The notes beneath the pieces are model-generated. The model was not told the DNA's origin. It saw only the letters and a list, made by a program, of their open reading frames with translations, and did no database searches. Made by a program: the position numbers and the translations under genes. Below are positions 27,260 through 36,382 of a DNA stretch of 37,153 nt, piece by piece; within the stretch, counting starts at the first letter, position 1, and each line of letters opens with the position of its first letter. Source of the DNA: an uncultured Microbacterium sp. (lineage in GTDB: Bacteria; Actinomycetota; Actinomycetes; Actinomycetales; Microbacteriaceae); NCBI RefSeq assembly GCF_937927635.1, contig NZ_CALBRW010000032.1, forward strand, positions 1 through 37,153, read 5' to 3'.

Positions 27260-28453
27260 GTGCATGCCAACGTGAGGATCATGGGGCAAGCACCGCTGGG
27301 GCTGGGTAAGGTGGCCGCGTTTGACGATGGCGTGCCGTACCGCGTGCTCTTCCCGAATGAGGAGCATCCCGAAGTCACGCTATTTCTGCGAGAAAAGCTA
27401 GCATCCGATAGCCCACCTTCGACGTTGCGTAGCTACGCGTACGACTTGTTGCGTTGGCTGCGTTTCTTGAACGACAGGTTCATCCCATGGGAGAAGGCCG
27501 AACGAGCTGATGTGCGAGCGTTGGTCGAGCACATGCGAGCGACTCCCACGGCGAACGCGCTGAGGCGGAATCTGGATCCTCCGAAGATCAACGGTTTGAC
27601 GCACAAGAGTGCACCGGCTGTGACCTTCGCCCCGCGCACAATCAATCATCAGCTCACCGTGCTGAGGGAGTTCTACGAGTTCGCCCTCGAGGCAGATCTT
27701 GGCCCGTTAGTGAACCCGGTTCCGGCCGGGAGGGCCCGCCGGACGGGGCGCCACGATGCTCACCACAATCCGATGTACGACTTCTCACGGCGGAAGCGCG
27801 CTGTCTACCGGCAAAAGGAGCCGAAGCCGACCTGGCGGGGCATCCCCGACGACCCGATGGATCTCATCTTCGGTGCTTTGAAGAGCAATCGTGATCGCGC
27901 ATTAATGTCGTTCTGGCTGTCTAGCGGAGTGCGTGCACAAGAACTTTTGGGCCTAGTCCACGGCCAAGACTACGACTTTGGAGCCATGACGCTCACGGTC
28001 GAATCGAAGGGCTCGCGGGCCCGTGAGATCGTGCCCGCGAGCCCCGACTCGTTTGTATGGTTGGGTGTCTACATGCGGGAAGGTCAGCCCGCGAATCCCG
28101 GGGACGCAGTGTGGTGGACGTTGCAGGGTTCGCCGCGTCGGCCCTTGAACTACCACGCAGCCCGAGCGATGTTTGCTCGCGCGCAGAAGGCGCTGGGCTC
28201 GAACTGGACCTTGCACGACCTGCGGCACACTGCTGCTGAACGGTTTCTCGCAGATGGCAGTTTCTCACTCGTGGACGTACAGGCCATCCTCCGGCACGCC
28301 AACATCAGCACCACTACGATCTACACACAGCCCAGAATGGAGGACCTCGTGGCCAGAGCGCTGGAGTTTTACGCACGGCCGAAGGGTCCATCGCCGACGG
28401 TCGAACCGGCATACGACGAGGCCGCCGTCCGCGAGTTGCTGGGCCTGAGTTGA
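27260..28453 (+). CDS. Tyrosine recombinase/integrase (first of a pair)
   Basis: 397 residues. The N-terminal core-binding domain occupies about 25-150 (LRSYAYDLLRWLRFLNDRFI, TINHQLTVLREFYEFALEAD). The catalytic domain from about 185 carries Arg225 (SSGVRAQELLGL), a Lys in ESKGSRAREIVP, His319-x-x-Arg322 (LHDLRHTAAERFL), His346 (LRHANISTTTIY) and nucleophile Tyr355. Such enzymes cut and rejoin DNA through a phosphotyrosine link. The start is uncertain: GTG 27260 is listed, ATG 27281 is possible. Its stop codon overlaps the next ATG by one base. It lies 56 bp inside the left boundary, the usual position for an integrase next to its attachment site. Confidence 0.9.
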   Translation: MHANVRIMGQAPLGLGKVAAFDDGVPYRVLFPNEEHPEVTLFLREKLASDSPPSTLRSYAYDLLRWLRFLNDRFIPWEKAERADVRALVEHMRATPTANALRRNLDPPKINGLTHKSAPAVTFAPRTINHQLTVLREFYEFALEADLGPLVNPVPAGRARRTGRHDAHHNPMYDFSRRKRAVYRQKEPKPTWRGIPDDPMDLIFGALKSNRDRALMSFWLSSGVRAQELLGLVHGQDYDFGAMTLTVESKGSRAREIVPASPDSFVWLGVYMREGQPANPGDAVWWTLQGSPRRPLNYHAARAMFARAQKALGSNWTLHDLRHTAAERFLADGSFSLVDVQAILRHANISTTTIYTQPRMEDLVARALEFYARPKGPSPTVEPAYDEAAVRELLGLS

Positions 28454-31005
28454 TGCCCGAAGTTCCCGAGGGCGATGCCCTACCGCCGACGTCTCCAGAC
28501 CGACTCGCTTTGACCGATGCTGCAGTCAGCGTGAGGAACGCAGCGCGAACGGCTGCGTTGGAAACGCGCCGAAGGTCACTAGCGATTCGCAAAGAGGTTG
28601 TTCCGCCGGACCCTGCGGTCGATGGCCTCGGCCGCGCGCGTCACGTCGTCGGCTATGACTGTGGGGTCGCTGCACCACTGGCTCCCGACGACTCTCCCAT
28701 TCAAGAAGCCCAGCGAATGCGCGTGGAAGAGACTGCGGCGTACATCCGTGAGGTAGTAGAAGGTGATGCTCAGACCACGACGAAGCATATAGCCCGGCGT
28801 CGTCGAGCCATCGTCGCCCTGCTTCGGTGGCTTGATGAGTTCCCGGGCGACACCTGGGAAGAGCGGTGGCTTCTCAGCGGTTTGGACGCCGCTCCGAAGA
28901 CCTGGGCGGCCACGGTCGGAGGGGATGTTGACCAGCTAGCCCGAGTCTTGGTCGGTGCGCTGAATGCACTGCTGCTCGCTCGAGTCGTCCGGCCGTCATA
29001 CTCGTGGCAGCTGTCAGCGGTGTATCAAAACAGGAACTCGTCGTTGTTCCTGGAAATCCATGAGCCGGAGGCGATTGAGCGCTTGCGCTCTTTGCCCGCG
29101 TATCAGGCGGCCAATGACCTCGCTCAGCGAAATGCCGAGATGTGTATTGCGCGTGTCCTCTTGCGCACTGGGAAGCGGATCGCTCAGCTCCGTGGTGAGG
29201 ATCTGTTGGCGTATGCCGACGTCGTTCGGAGCTCGTACCGTAAGCATCGAGAGCACCTGGCATGGGAACTGCTTGTCGCTCTCGGACCGCTGGCGTCCGA
29301 GCCGCCGACGCTCCGGGGCGCGTGGGCGTCCTCCACAAGATCGCGCCAGCACACTGTGACAGGCCTCGTTCAGCGGTACGGCATCCCGGAATCCCCGGTG
29401 CGCGAGTTGCTCATTGACTACCTGAACGAGGTCAAACCAGGAATGGACTATGGATCTCTTGAAGGCCTTGCCTACAAGCTGGTGCGGGTGTTCTGGTGCG
29501 AAGTGCTGGCTATCAACCCTGACCAGACAGATCTTCGGCTGAGCAAGGAAGTCGCGACCGCCTGGATGGAGCGGCTGCAGACCACCATTGACGGGTCGCC
29601 ACGACAAGACACCGGATCGGTGCTCTTCTCGGTGCGCGCTCTGTACCGCGACCTGAGCGAATGGTCGTATGAAGAGCCGGGTCGGTGGTCGTTATGGGTA
29701 GCGCCGTGTCCGATCCCGCGCGCCGTGTCGCGCTCGCATGCGAAGAAGCGTCGGCAGGTGGAGTCGCGGATGCAGGCTCGCACTCGCATGCTCACTCCCA
29801 ATCTCCCCAAGTTCGTCGAGACCGCTCGCGACATGAAAGACCGTGGGCAGAAGCTGCTCGCCGCGACGCTCGCGGCGCGAGACGGCGACGAGTACGAAGT
29901 GGACGGTTGGACGCTGGAACGGTTGGATCGACCGGTTCCGAAGGGCATGCCAGCGCGCACGAATGTGTGGGCGAAACTCATCGCTGTCGCCCCGGGTGTC
30001 AGGCCTCCTCGGCTCGATAACGGACGAGTGAATGTCACGCGCATCGAAGAAAACAGCTTCTGGGGCTGGGCGGTGACAGAGACCCTCGCGGAGACCGGGC
30101 TTCGTATCGAGGAGCTGACCGAGCTTTCTCAAATGTCGATGCGCCAGTACGTGCCGTCAACGACAAACACCATCGTCCCGCTCCTTCACGTCGTACCGTC
30201 CAAGACTGACACCGAACGGCTGCTTCCGATGAGCCCTGAACTGGTGAAGGTGCTGGTGGAAGTGCAACGCCGGGCCAAGGACGGCTCGACCGTTATTCCG
30301 CTGTCCGTGCGATACGACAACGACGAAAAGACCTTCAGCGATCCCCTGCCTCATCTTTTCGCCCGCCGCGTCGGCGCACGTCAGGAGGTCGTGTCGAAGG
30401 CCTACGTGCGGGACCGCCTCCTTGAAATCGCTGACCACGCTCGCATCGTCGATGTCGGCCAGAAGGTCACTCTCACGCCGCATGATTTCCGACGACTGTT
30501 CAGTACTGAGCTGGTGGCGAGCGGGCTGCCGCTCCATATCGCGAGCAAGCTGCTCGGCCATCTCAATCTGCAGACCACACGTGGATATACCGCGGTATGG
30601 CCCGAACACGTCCTGGAGGCGCACCACGCGTTTGTCGCACGCCGCCGGACCTTGAGACCCTACGGAGAGAATCGCGAAGCGACGGAGAAGGAGTGGGCAG
30701 ACTTCGAGAACCACTTCTTGCTGCGCAAGGTCGCTCTGGGAGATTGCCGACGTCCCTTCGCCACGCCATGCGTCCACGAGAACGCCTGCGCGAAGTGCCG
30801 GTTCCTCGATGTCGACCCCTACGGGCTCGGCCGGCTCGAGATCATGGAAACCAACGCGGAGGACCGCCTCGTCGAGGCACGCGGGCAGGTCTGGTTGGGC
30901 GAAGTCGCAGCGCTGGAGGAGAGCCTCGTCCACATTCGCAGACGGAAGCAAGAGGCGGAAGCGAAGATGGCGAGGATTCGAGCTGGTTCCGACGACCTGA
31001 TCTGA
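28453..31005 (+). CDS. Large tyrosine recombinase (second of a pair) with a Cys-rich C-terminus
   Basis: 850 residues from ATG 28453; a TTG at 28450 is also in frame. The N-terminal about 500 residues are poorly recognisable. The catalytic domain has Arg551 (ETGLRIEELTEL), Lys584 (VPSKTDTERLLPM), His677-x-x-Arg680 (LTPHDFRRLFSTEL), His703 (KLLGHLNLQTTRGYT) and Tyr712. After it a cluster CVHENACAKC could bind zinc, and the last about 60 residues look like a coiled coil (VAALEESLVHIRRRKQEAEA). Size, order and the tail recall TnpB of Tn554-type transposons. A third subunit (TnpC) is not seen. The ligase gene starts 44 nt downstream. Confidence 0.86.
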   Translation: MPEVPEGDALPPTSPDRLALTDAAVSVRNAARTAALETRRRSLAIRKEVVPPDPAVDGLGRARHVVGYDCGVAAPLAPDDSPIQEAQRMRVEETAAYIREVVEGDAQTTTKHIARRRRAIVALLRWLDEFPGDTWEERWLLSGLDAAPKTWAATVGGDVDQLARVLVGALNALLLARVVRPSYSWQLSAVYQNRNSSLFLEIHEPEAIERLRSLPAYQAANDLAQRNAEMCIARVLLRTGKRIAQLRGEDLLAYADVVRSSYRKHREHLAWELLVALGPLASEPPTLRGAWASSTRSRQHTVTGLVQRYGIPESPVRELLIDYLNEVKPGMDYGSLEGLAYKLVRVFWCEVLAINPDQTDLRLSKEVATAWMERLQTTIDGSPRQDTGSVLFSVRALYRDLSEWSYEEPGRWSLWVAPCPIPRAVSRSHAKKRRQVESRMQARTRMLTPNLPKFVETARDMKDRGQKLLAATLAARDGDEYEVDGWTLERLDRPVPKGMPARTNVWAKLIAVAPGVRPPRLDNGRVNVTRIEENSFWGWAVTETLAETGLRIEELTELSQMSMRQYVPSTTNTIVPLLHVVPSKTDTERLLPMSPELVKVLVEVQRRAKDGSTVIPLSVRYDNDEKTFSDPLPHLFARRVGARQEVVSKAYVRDRLLEIADHARIVDVGQKVTLTPHDFRRLFSTELVASGLPLHIASKLLGHLNLQTTRGYTAVWPEHVLEAHHAFVARRRTLRPYGENREATEKEWADFENHFLLRKVALGDCRRPFATPCVHENACAKCRFLDVDPYGLGRLEIMETNAEDRLVEARGQVWLGEVAALEESLVHIRRRKQEAEAKMARIRAGSDDLI

Positions 31006-31049
31006 CGCCAACGCTTGGCGGCCGGACTCCACCTCGCAAGGATGTATTC

Positions 31050-32150
31050 ATGGATCTTCCCGTGATGCCGCCACTGAAACCGATGCTGGCGAAGGCCGTG
31101 TCCGACATCCCGGACCTTGGGCACACGGAGCCCAAATGGGATGGCTTCAGGACGATAGTGTTCCGCGACGGCGACGAGATTGTGTTGGGCAGCCGCAACG
31201 AACGCCCGATGACCAGGTACTTCCCTGAGGTGATCGAAGCCCTGAAGGACAATCTCCCGAGCCGGTGCGTGGTTGACGGTGAGCTCGTGGTCATCGCCGA
31301 TGATCGATTGGACTTCGACGCGCTGCAGCAGAGAATCCATCCCGCCGACAGTCGGGTGCGAAAGCTTGCAGAGCAGACTCCAGCCTCCTTCGTCGCGTTC
31401 GACCTCATCGCTGAGGAGAGCACCGATCTGATGCGCACTCCGTTCGAGGAGCGACGAGTGCGCCTTGAGTCCATGCTGGCGAACCGCCAGCCGCCCATCT
31501 TCTTGACTCCTTCGACGTCGAGCCTCGATACGGCTCGCGAGTGGTTCGCCCGGTTCGAAGGCGCCGGTCTTGACGGGGTTGTTGCCAAACCTCGCGACGG
31601 TACCTATCAGCCTGACAAGCGCACGATGTTCAAGGTGAAGCACGAGCGGACTGCTGACTGTGTGGTGGCCGGCTATCGACTACACAAATCGTCAACACCG
31701 GACAGGCCGTTGCTGGGGTCTTTGTTGCTCGGGCTGTACGCCAACGGGATTCTTCAACACGTTGGCGTCGCGGCATCCTTCACGGCCGCCCGCCGCGCCC
31801 AGCTGGTTGAGCAGCTGCGTCCGTTGGAAGCGGGCACTGAGCGTCACCCCTGGACGGGAGGCGCTGTGACATCGAATCCGGACCGGCTGCCGGGCGCACA
31901 GAGCCGATGGAGCCAGGGCAAGGACCCGTCCTTTATTGCAATCCGGCCCGAACTCGTTGTCGAGGTCGCGTACGACCAAATGCAGGGTGCGCGGTTTCGG
32001 CACACGGCGCAGTTCCGTCGCTGGCGTCCGGACAGGGATCCCACATCGTGCTCGTACGATCAACTCGAGCAACCCGTTGGTTTCCGCCTAGCGGACATCC
32101 TCGAAGGTGGGATCTGCCGGGCTCAGCCATCTACCAGACGCGGATTCTGA
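31050..32150 (+). CDS. ATP-dependent DNA ligase carried by the element
   Basis: 366 residues, complete. It starts MDLPVMPPLKPMLAKAVSDI, and AAGGA lies 7 nt before the ATG. Motif I is EPKWDGFR with adenylated Lys29. Others: VLGSRNERPMTRYFPEVIEA, VVDGELVV (motif III), SFVAFDLIAEES, EGAGLDGVVAKPRDG (motif IV), MFKVKHERTADCVV (motif V) and RYFP/GARFRHTAQFRRWR at the end. It joins nicks or breaks using ATP. It aligns along its length with the interrupted host ligase at 26270-27203 and looks roughly half identical by eye, so it is a divergent homologue, not a recent duplicate. It belongs to the recombinase operon by spacing and strand. It probably compensates for the broken host gene; that is inference. 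Confidence 0.93.
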   Translation: MDLPVMPPLKPMLAKAVSDIPDLGHTEPKWDGFRTIVFRDGDEIVLGSRNERPMTRYFPEVIEALKDNLPSRCVVDGELVVIADDRLDFDALQQRIHPADSRVRKLAEQTPASFVAFDLIAEESTDLMRTPFEERRVRLESMLANRQPPIFLTPSTSSLDTAREWFARFEGAGLDGVVAKPRDGTYQPDKRTMFKVKHERTADCVVAGYRLHKSSTPDRPLLGSLLLGLYANGILQHVGVAASFTAARRAQLVEQLRPLEAGTERHPWTGGAVTSNPDRLPGAQSRWSQGKDPSFIAIRPELVVEVAYDQMQGARFRHTAQFRRWRPDRDPTSCSYDQLEQPVGFRLADILEGGICRAQPSTRRGF

Positions 32151-32179
32151 TGAGTGCCCTCGCAACAGCAGACTGCGCT

Positions 32180-32194
32180 GTACTTAGGGAGTAC
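32180..32194. promoter_or_regulatory. Small inverted repeat upstream of hamA
   Basis: GTACT-TAGGG-AGTAC is a perfect 5-bp palindrome with a 5-nt centre, in the 261-bp gap between the ligase stop and hamA. It might be an operator. Chance occurrence cannot be excluded. Confidence 0.25.
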
Positions 32195-32411
32195 TTGCCG
32201 ATATATCTGCAAGAGACGACCATGACCTGGTCTTTGCATCGCAGTGAGTTCACGCACGGAACGAGTCAAGACGGGTGTGGCCATGCCGTGGCTGACCTAC
32301 CTCTCCCTGAGGACGACACCCCGCCGACGCCGGAGGCCGCTGCGCGGCCGCGTCGGATGCCATGGCTATGCTTGCGTTCATGGGGGCATTGATGGGCGCA
32401 GGGGGACGTTG

Positions 32412-33260
32412 GTGAGCGACGGAATCTCGTTCGCGCTTGATGAGCACGGCGTGGATCCACATCGACTCGTCATCTTGTCGGCGACTGATGACGACTGGCT
32501 CGAGCGTCTCGCGGCGATGTACCGAGTTCTCCGCACCGCTCGCCGGCTGCCCGACCCCGTGCCGGGAGCCCTGCCACCGCTCGCTGGGGTCGATGTTCTT
32601 GACACGACGCGCTTGAACCGCATGCTCGCCGATACGCAGATCGCTAAGCGGAGGGGTGGCAACTTCGACGTACTCCGCTCCGATCTCGCCGAAGTGCTGC
32701 TTGGCCACGTCGGAGAACGTCTCGGCGGGTTTCGTTATGGTTACATTTCAGTGCGAGACCGGGAGTCGGCACGTCAGCCCGGGCGAGGCATCGACCAAGT
32801 CGGAGTGCGCATAGACGAGAACGATGCCATTCATCTCATGCTCGGGGAAGCCAAGGTGTCGAGTGACCCCACCGCACCGCCTCGCGTCGTCGACTACAAC
32901 GACGACTCACTCAGCAAGTCCCACGCGAAACAGCTGGAGATGCGCGCCAGCACTCTCGAGCGCATCATGCAGGCCTATCGGTACTGCACCGATCCGGAGA
33001 CGCAGACGCTGTTCGGTTTGGCCGGGATGCAATTCGAGGACATCGACCCTAGGCTCATCGTGCATCTCACGAGCCTGCTCGTGCGGCCCTCTTCTCTAGC
33101 CGCGCCAGCGGATTTTGGGTCGTATGCTGATACGCCGGACCAATTCACCCCTGGCGTTGTCGAGTTCTACCTCGTAACCACGGACACGGACGACATCGAA
33201 GCTCTCGTCGACAAGTTCGCTGAACTCATCGGCGTTGGCTCAGAGGAGGACGCCGCATGA
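32412..33260 (+). CDS. hamA: HamA-like DUF1837 nuclease effector, Hachiman-type defence
   Basis: 282 residues from GTG 32412, chosen because AGGGGGA (32400-32406) is 5 nt upstream; the open frame extends back to 32244 but that part is Arg-rich and unconvincing. The middle reads NFDVLRSDLAEVLLGHVGER, GRGIDQVGVRI and HLMLGEAKVSSD. This matches the DUF1837 layout in which Asp128, Glu146 and Lys148 form a PD-(D/E)XK-type site. HamA is held inactive by the helicase HamB and degrades DNA when infection is sensed, in published Hachiman work. The stop overlaps the hamB start by 4 nt. AbpA of the E. coli Abp system is the same family. Confidence 0.82.
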   Translation: MSDGISFALDEHGVDPHRLVILSATDDDWLERLAAMYRVLRTARRLPDPVPGALPPLAGVDVLDTTRLNRMLADTQIAKRRGGNFDVLRSDLAEVLLGHVGERLGGFRYGYISVRDRESARQPGRGIDQVGVRIDENDAIHLMLGEAKVSSDPTAPPRVVDYNDDSLSKSHAKQLEMRASTLERIMQAYRYCTDPETQTLFGLAGMQFEDIDPRLIVHLTSLLVRPSSLAAPADFGSYADTPDQFTPGVVEFYLVTTDTDDIEALVDKFAELIGVGSEEDAA

Positions 33261-36200
33261 GCGATCTCCGATCTGTGTTGGAGGCCTCGGGAGTTCACCA
33301 GATCAGTCGTGACGCGGAGCAAGCGTCCATCATTCAGCGTGTGATGCCCTCCGGCGGATCGAACCTGATGAGGCGCTCGCTTGCTCGCGCTGCAGACGTG
33401 CTTGAAACGCGGGCGCTCAGTCTGACGGGCAAGGAGCAGACCGCCCTCTTCTCCCAAGCATTCGCGTGCTGGCGTGACGTCGCGGATGCGGGCGTCGCCG
33501 AAGTTCTTCTGCTCGAAGATGGCTACCTCGACCGGAACCTTGCTCTCGCGTTCCATCTCGGCGTAACGGGTGTGCTTGCGGAGCGTCCCAGCGAAGCGGA
33601 GCATGCGCTGGCTCAGGCACTGCCGTCGGCGTCGGAAATCCGGGCACGGCTCGCAACCGATTCACCTCAGGACTGGCGAGATCTTCTTCTCCGGGATGTA
33701 GCGGTGGCCGTCATCCTCCTGATCCGAAAACATGACGGCTGGGCGGATGTTCAGCTTGCGCTTGAGCTGATGGACGGTCTTCGGGCGAAGCAGACCGAAT
33801 GGGAAGAGGAGTACCTCGACGGAGGTGACGACACGTACGCGGACCGACGCGTGATGGAGTTGGTAGCGTGCTACCACCTCGCCCAGCTCGTGACGACGAC
33901 AGGCACATATCTGCAGTCGGGCAATGGCGGACGCGGGCGGGTCGTTGCCGAGCTCGAACGTCACCGCGACCGTGCTCTCGAAGCAGCCGAGCAGATCCAC
34001 GACGGCGTCCTTTCTCGGCTTGCGCGCATGACCTCCGCGGTGGCTGTGGTCATGGTTTCCGGTTCTGTGTGGGCCCAACTAGGGGGTGTCGGCGCGAAGG
34101 TCGAAGAGTTCGCGTCCCAGCTGGCGAGCGCCGCAACAGCAAAGCCGCTGTTCGAACTCTGGCCATCTCAGAAGAAGGCGCTGCAGCAGCGCCTTCTCGA
34201 TCCGTACGCGCGCGCCGTGGTGGTGGAGATGCCGACCAGCGCCGGGAAGACGCTGCTCGCGAAACTGTCCATCGTTCAGACGCTCGCGCTGAACCCGCAG
34301 TCAACCATCGCGTATGTCGTTCCCACGCGCGTGCTCGTGAATCAGGTCATGGACGAGCTGCGGCGAGACCTCCGAGGGCTCGGCTACACCGTCGAGCAGG
34401 CCACGCCGGCCGTCCAGATCGACCCTACCGAGGATGCGCTCCTCGAGAGGCCGCCCTCCGTTCTCGTTACGACACCCGAGAAACTCGACCTGCTGATCCG
34501 CGACGGTCACACCTCGGTCGCCAACCTCTCGCAGGTAGTCGTAGACGAGGCCCACAACATCAGTGACGGTGTACGAGGAGCTAAGCTCGAGCTTCTGCTC
34601 GCAACGATTCGACGAGACCGGGCGAACGTCCGTTTTCTGCTTCTCTCACCTTTCCTTCCTGGATCGGAGATGCTCGCTGATTGGCTCGGAGACAACGAGC
34701 GCGCAACGCCCATCCGTGTGGAGTGGCGGCCCAATCAGCGCGTCGTGGCATCCATTGACGTGCATAAAGTCAAGAATCTCGACTACAACGTGTTCCTGGA
34801 GACAGCCGAGGCTGCCGACAACAGCAATCTTCCGGCCGGCTTTCGCATGCAACTAGGCAATGAGCGCAGTCGCCCAGGTTCGCTGAAGGAACTCACCGCC
34901 ATCGCGACGGGCGCACTCCGCCATCGTGAAGGGGTCACCCTCATCCTGTGCCGGGGCAAGTCCACTGCGATGACCCGGGCAGAGGAACTCAGTGCCAAAC
35001 TGTCACCGACACCCGGCTCCGACTTCCGCGATGCGGTCATAGCGCACGTGCGCGACGAACTCGGGGCGAACAACCCACTCGAGCCGCTCCTGATTCGAGG
35101 TGTCGCGTATCACCATGCCGGAATGTCGCACGAAACGCGCCGGCTCATTGAGCAGCTCGTCAACCGCGGCGAGATCCACATCGTGTGCGGAACGACGACC
35201 CTCTCCCAAGGCGTGAACTTCCCCATCAACAACGTCATCATCGAATCACGCCAGAAGGGGCGTGGAGGCGAGATGACCTTCGCTGACTTCTGGAACACTG
35301 CCGGGCGCGCGGGCCGGGGACGCCTCAGCGACCTCGGAGTGGTCGCATACCCGGTCACGAATGACGCCCAGCGCGAGAGCTGGGCGGACTTCTTCCGCAA
35401 GGAGGCAGCCGAGGTTGCCTCGCAGCTCGCCGGACTCATCGAGAACGTCGACACCATCGCCGAGAACCTCGACTATCGGACGCTCTGGGCACACGAGACG
35501 CTGTCACCGTTCCTGCAGTACCTCGCCCACGCGATGAAGGTGTCGGGGGCGAAAGACGCCGCGCAAGACGTTGAAGACCTCCTCCGGAACAGTCTCGTCT
35601 ACCGCCAGGCCGTAGCCAAAGACCAGGCGCTGGGCGCTCGACTAGCGAGGCTGTGCCGCGCCTACCTACAGCGGGTGGCCCCCAACCCGGGTCTCGTCGC
35701 GCTCGCGGATGGCACTGGATTCTCCACTATCACTGTCGACGTCCTCCGTCACCGTGCCACGCGCGACGCCAGTATCAACGACCACGCGTCCTGGATCCCC
35801 ACCGAACTATTCGGGAACGATCTCAGCGTCCTTACCGACCGCATAGACATGCTCGGCTCTTTGCCGGAGCTCGACATCGGAAACGACGACCTGAACGGTC
35901 CCTTCAACCCAGCCCGCATCGCAAAGATTCTCCGGGATTGGGTCTCCGGAACGAGCATGGAAGAGATGGTCGCTAAGTACGGCGATCCGAGTCAGCTCCC
36001 ATATGCGCGGTCGGCCAAGTTCGCGAGCTACGTTTACTCCACCCTTGCATCGAACGCGAGCTGGGGAATGGGCGCTTTGCAACGTGTGGCGTGGGCCGGC
36101 ACGGAGACTGATGAAGGAGACATCGGGGCGTACGTGCCATCGATGGTGTTTTACGGTGTCAACACGCGAGAGGCGATCTGGATGCGCATGGTTGGATTGC

Positions 36201-36382
36201 CACGCGAGGCCGCACAACGTGCCGCATCCGCTTGGTCGGCTGCTGGGCGCAGCACGCCCGAGTCCTACAATGAGTTGCGGGAGTTCGTCAGCGGCTTGTC
36301 CGCTGGAGAATGGGATCGTTACGGCGGAAGCAGCAACGTCAGCGGCGAACAGATGAAGCTGCTCTGGAACGAGCTTGGTTAG
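33257..36382 (+). CDS. hamB: HamB-like superfamily 2 helicase, Hachiman-type defence
   Basis: 1041 residues, Ski2/DEAD-like. The first about 300 residues are helical and family-specific. The helicase core starts with WPSQKKALQQRLLDP (Q-like), then Walker A PTSAGKT (Lys331), VVPTRVLVNQVMDEL, TTPEKLDLLIRDG, DEAH at 430-433 (VVDEAHNISDGVRGAKLELL), FLLLSPFLPGSEMLADWLGD, YHHAGMSHETRRLIEQ, CGTTTLSQGVNFPINNVII and motif VI NTAGRAGRGR (680-689). A helical C-terminal region follows. HamB helicases scan DNA and release HamA. The ATG overlaps the hamA stop, supporting fixed stoichiometry. No third gene follows on this strand. Confidence 0.86.
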   Translation: MSDLRSVLEASGVHQISRDAEQASIIQRVMPSGGSNLMRRSLARAADVLETRALSLTGKEQTALFSQAFACWRDVADAGVAEVLLLEDGYLDRNLALAFHLGVTGVLAERPSEAEHALAQALPSASEIRARLATDSPQDWRDLLLRDVAVAVILLIRKHDGWADVQLALELMDGLRAKQTEWEEEYLDGGDDTYADRRVMELVACYHLAQLVTTTGTYLQSGNGGRGRVVAELERHRDRALEAAEQIHDGVLSRLARMTSAVAVVMVSGSVWAQLGGVGAKVEEFASQLASAATAKPLFELWPSQKKALQQRLLDPYARAVVVEMPTSAGKTLLAKLSIVQTLALNPQSTIAYVVPTRVLVNQVMDELRRDLRGLGYTVEQATPAVQIDPTEDALLERPPSVLVTTPEKLDLLIRDGHTSVANLSQVVVDEAHNISDGVRGAKLELLLATIRRDRANVRFLLLSPFLPGSEMLADWLGDNERATPIRVEWRPNQRVVASIDVHKVKNLDYNVFLETAEAADNSNLPAGFRMQLGNERSRPGSLKELTAIATGALRHREGVTLILCRGKSTAMTRAEELSAKLSPTPGSDFRDAVIAHVRDELGANNPLEPLLIRGVAYHHAGMSHETRRLIEQLVNRGEIHIVCGTTTLSQGVNFPINNVIIESRQKGRGGEMTFADFWNTAGRAGRGRLSDLGVVAYPVTNDAQRESWADFFRKEAAEVASQLAGLIENVDTIAENLDYRTLWAHETLSPFLQYLAHAMKVSGAKDAAQDVEDLLRNSLVYRQAVAKDQALGARLARLCRAYLQRVAPNPGLVALADGTGFSTITVDVLRHRATRDASINDHASWIPTELFGNDLSVLTDRIDMLGSLPELDIGNDDLNGPFNPARIAKILRDWVSGTSMEEMVAKYGDPSQLPYARSAKFASYVYSTLASNASWGMGALQRVAWAGTETDEGDIGAYVPSMVFYGVNTREAIWMRMVGLPREAAQRAASAWSAAGRSTPESYNELREFVSGLSAGEWDRYGGSSNVSGEQMKLLWNELG

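Noticed and set aside
27204..27367. Upstream extension of the minus-strand ligase frame to 27367
   Set aside because: The added residues have no ligase likeness, overlap the recombinase gene on the other strand and lack the KxDGxR motif, so the frame is open by chance.
32244..32411. Longer hamA start
   Set aside because: The extra 56 codons are Arg-rich and have no ribosome site, while GTG 32412 has AGGGGGA at 5 nt.
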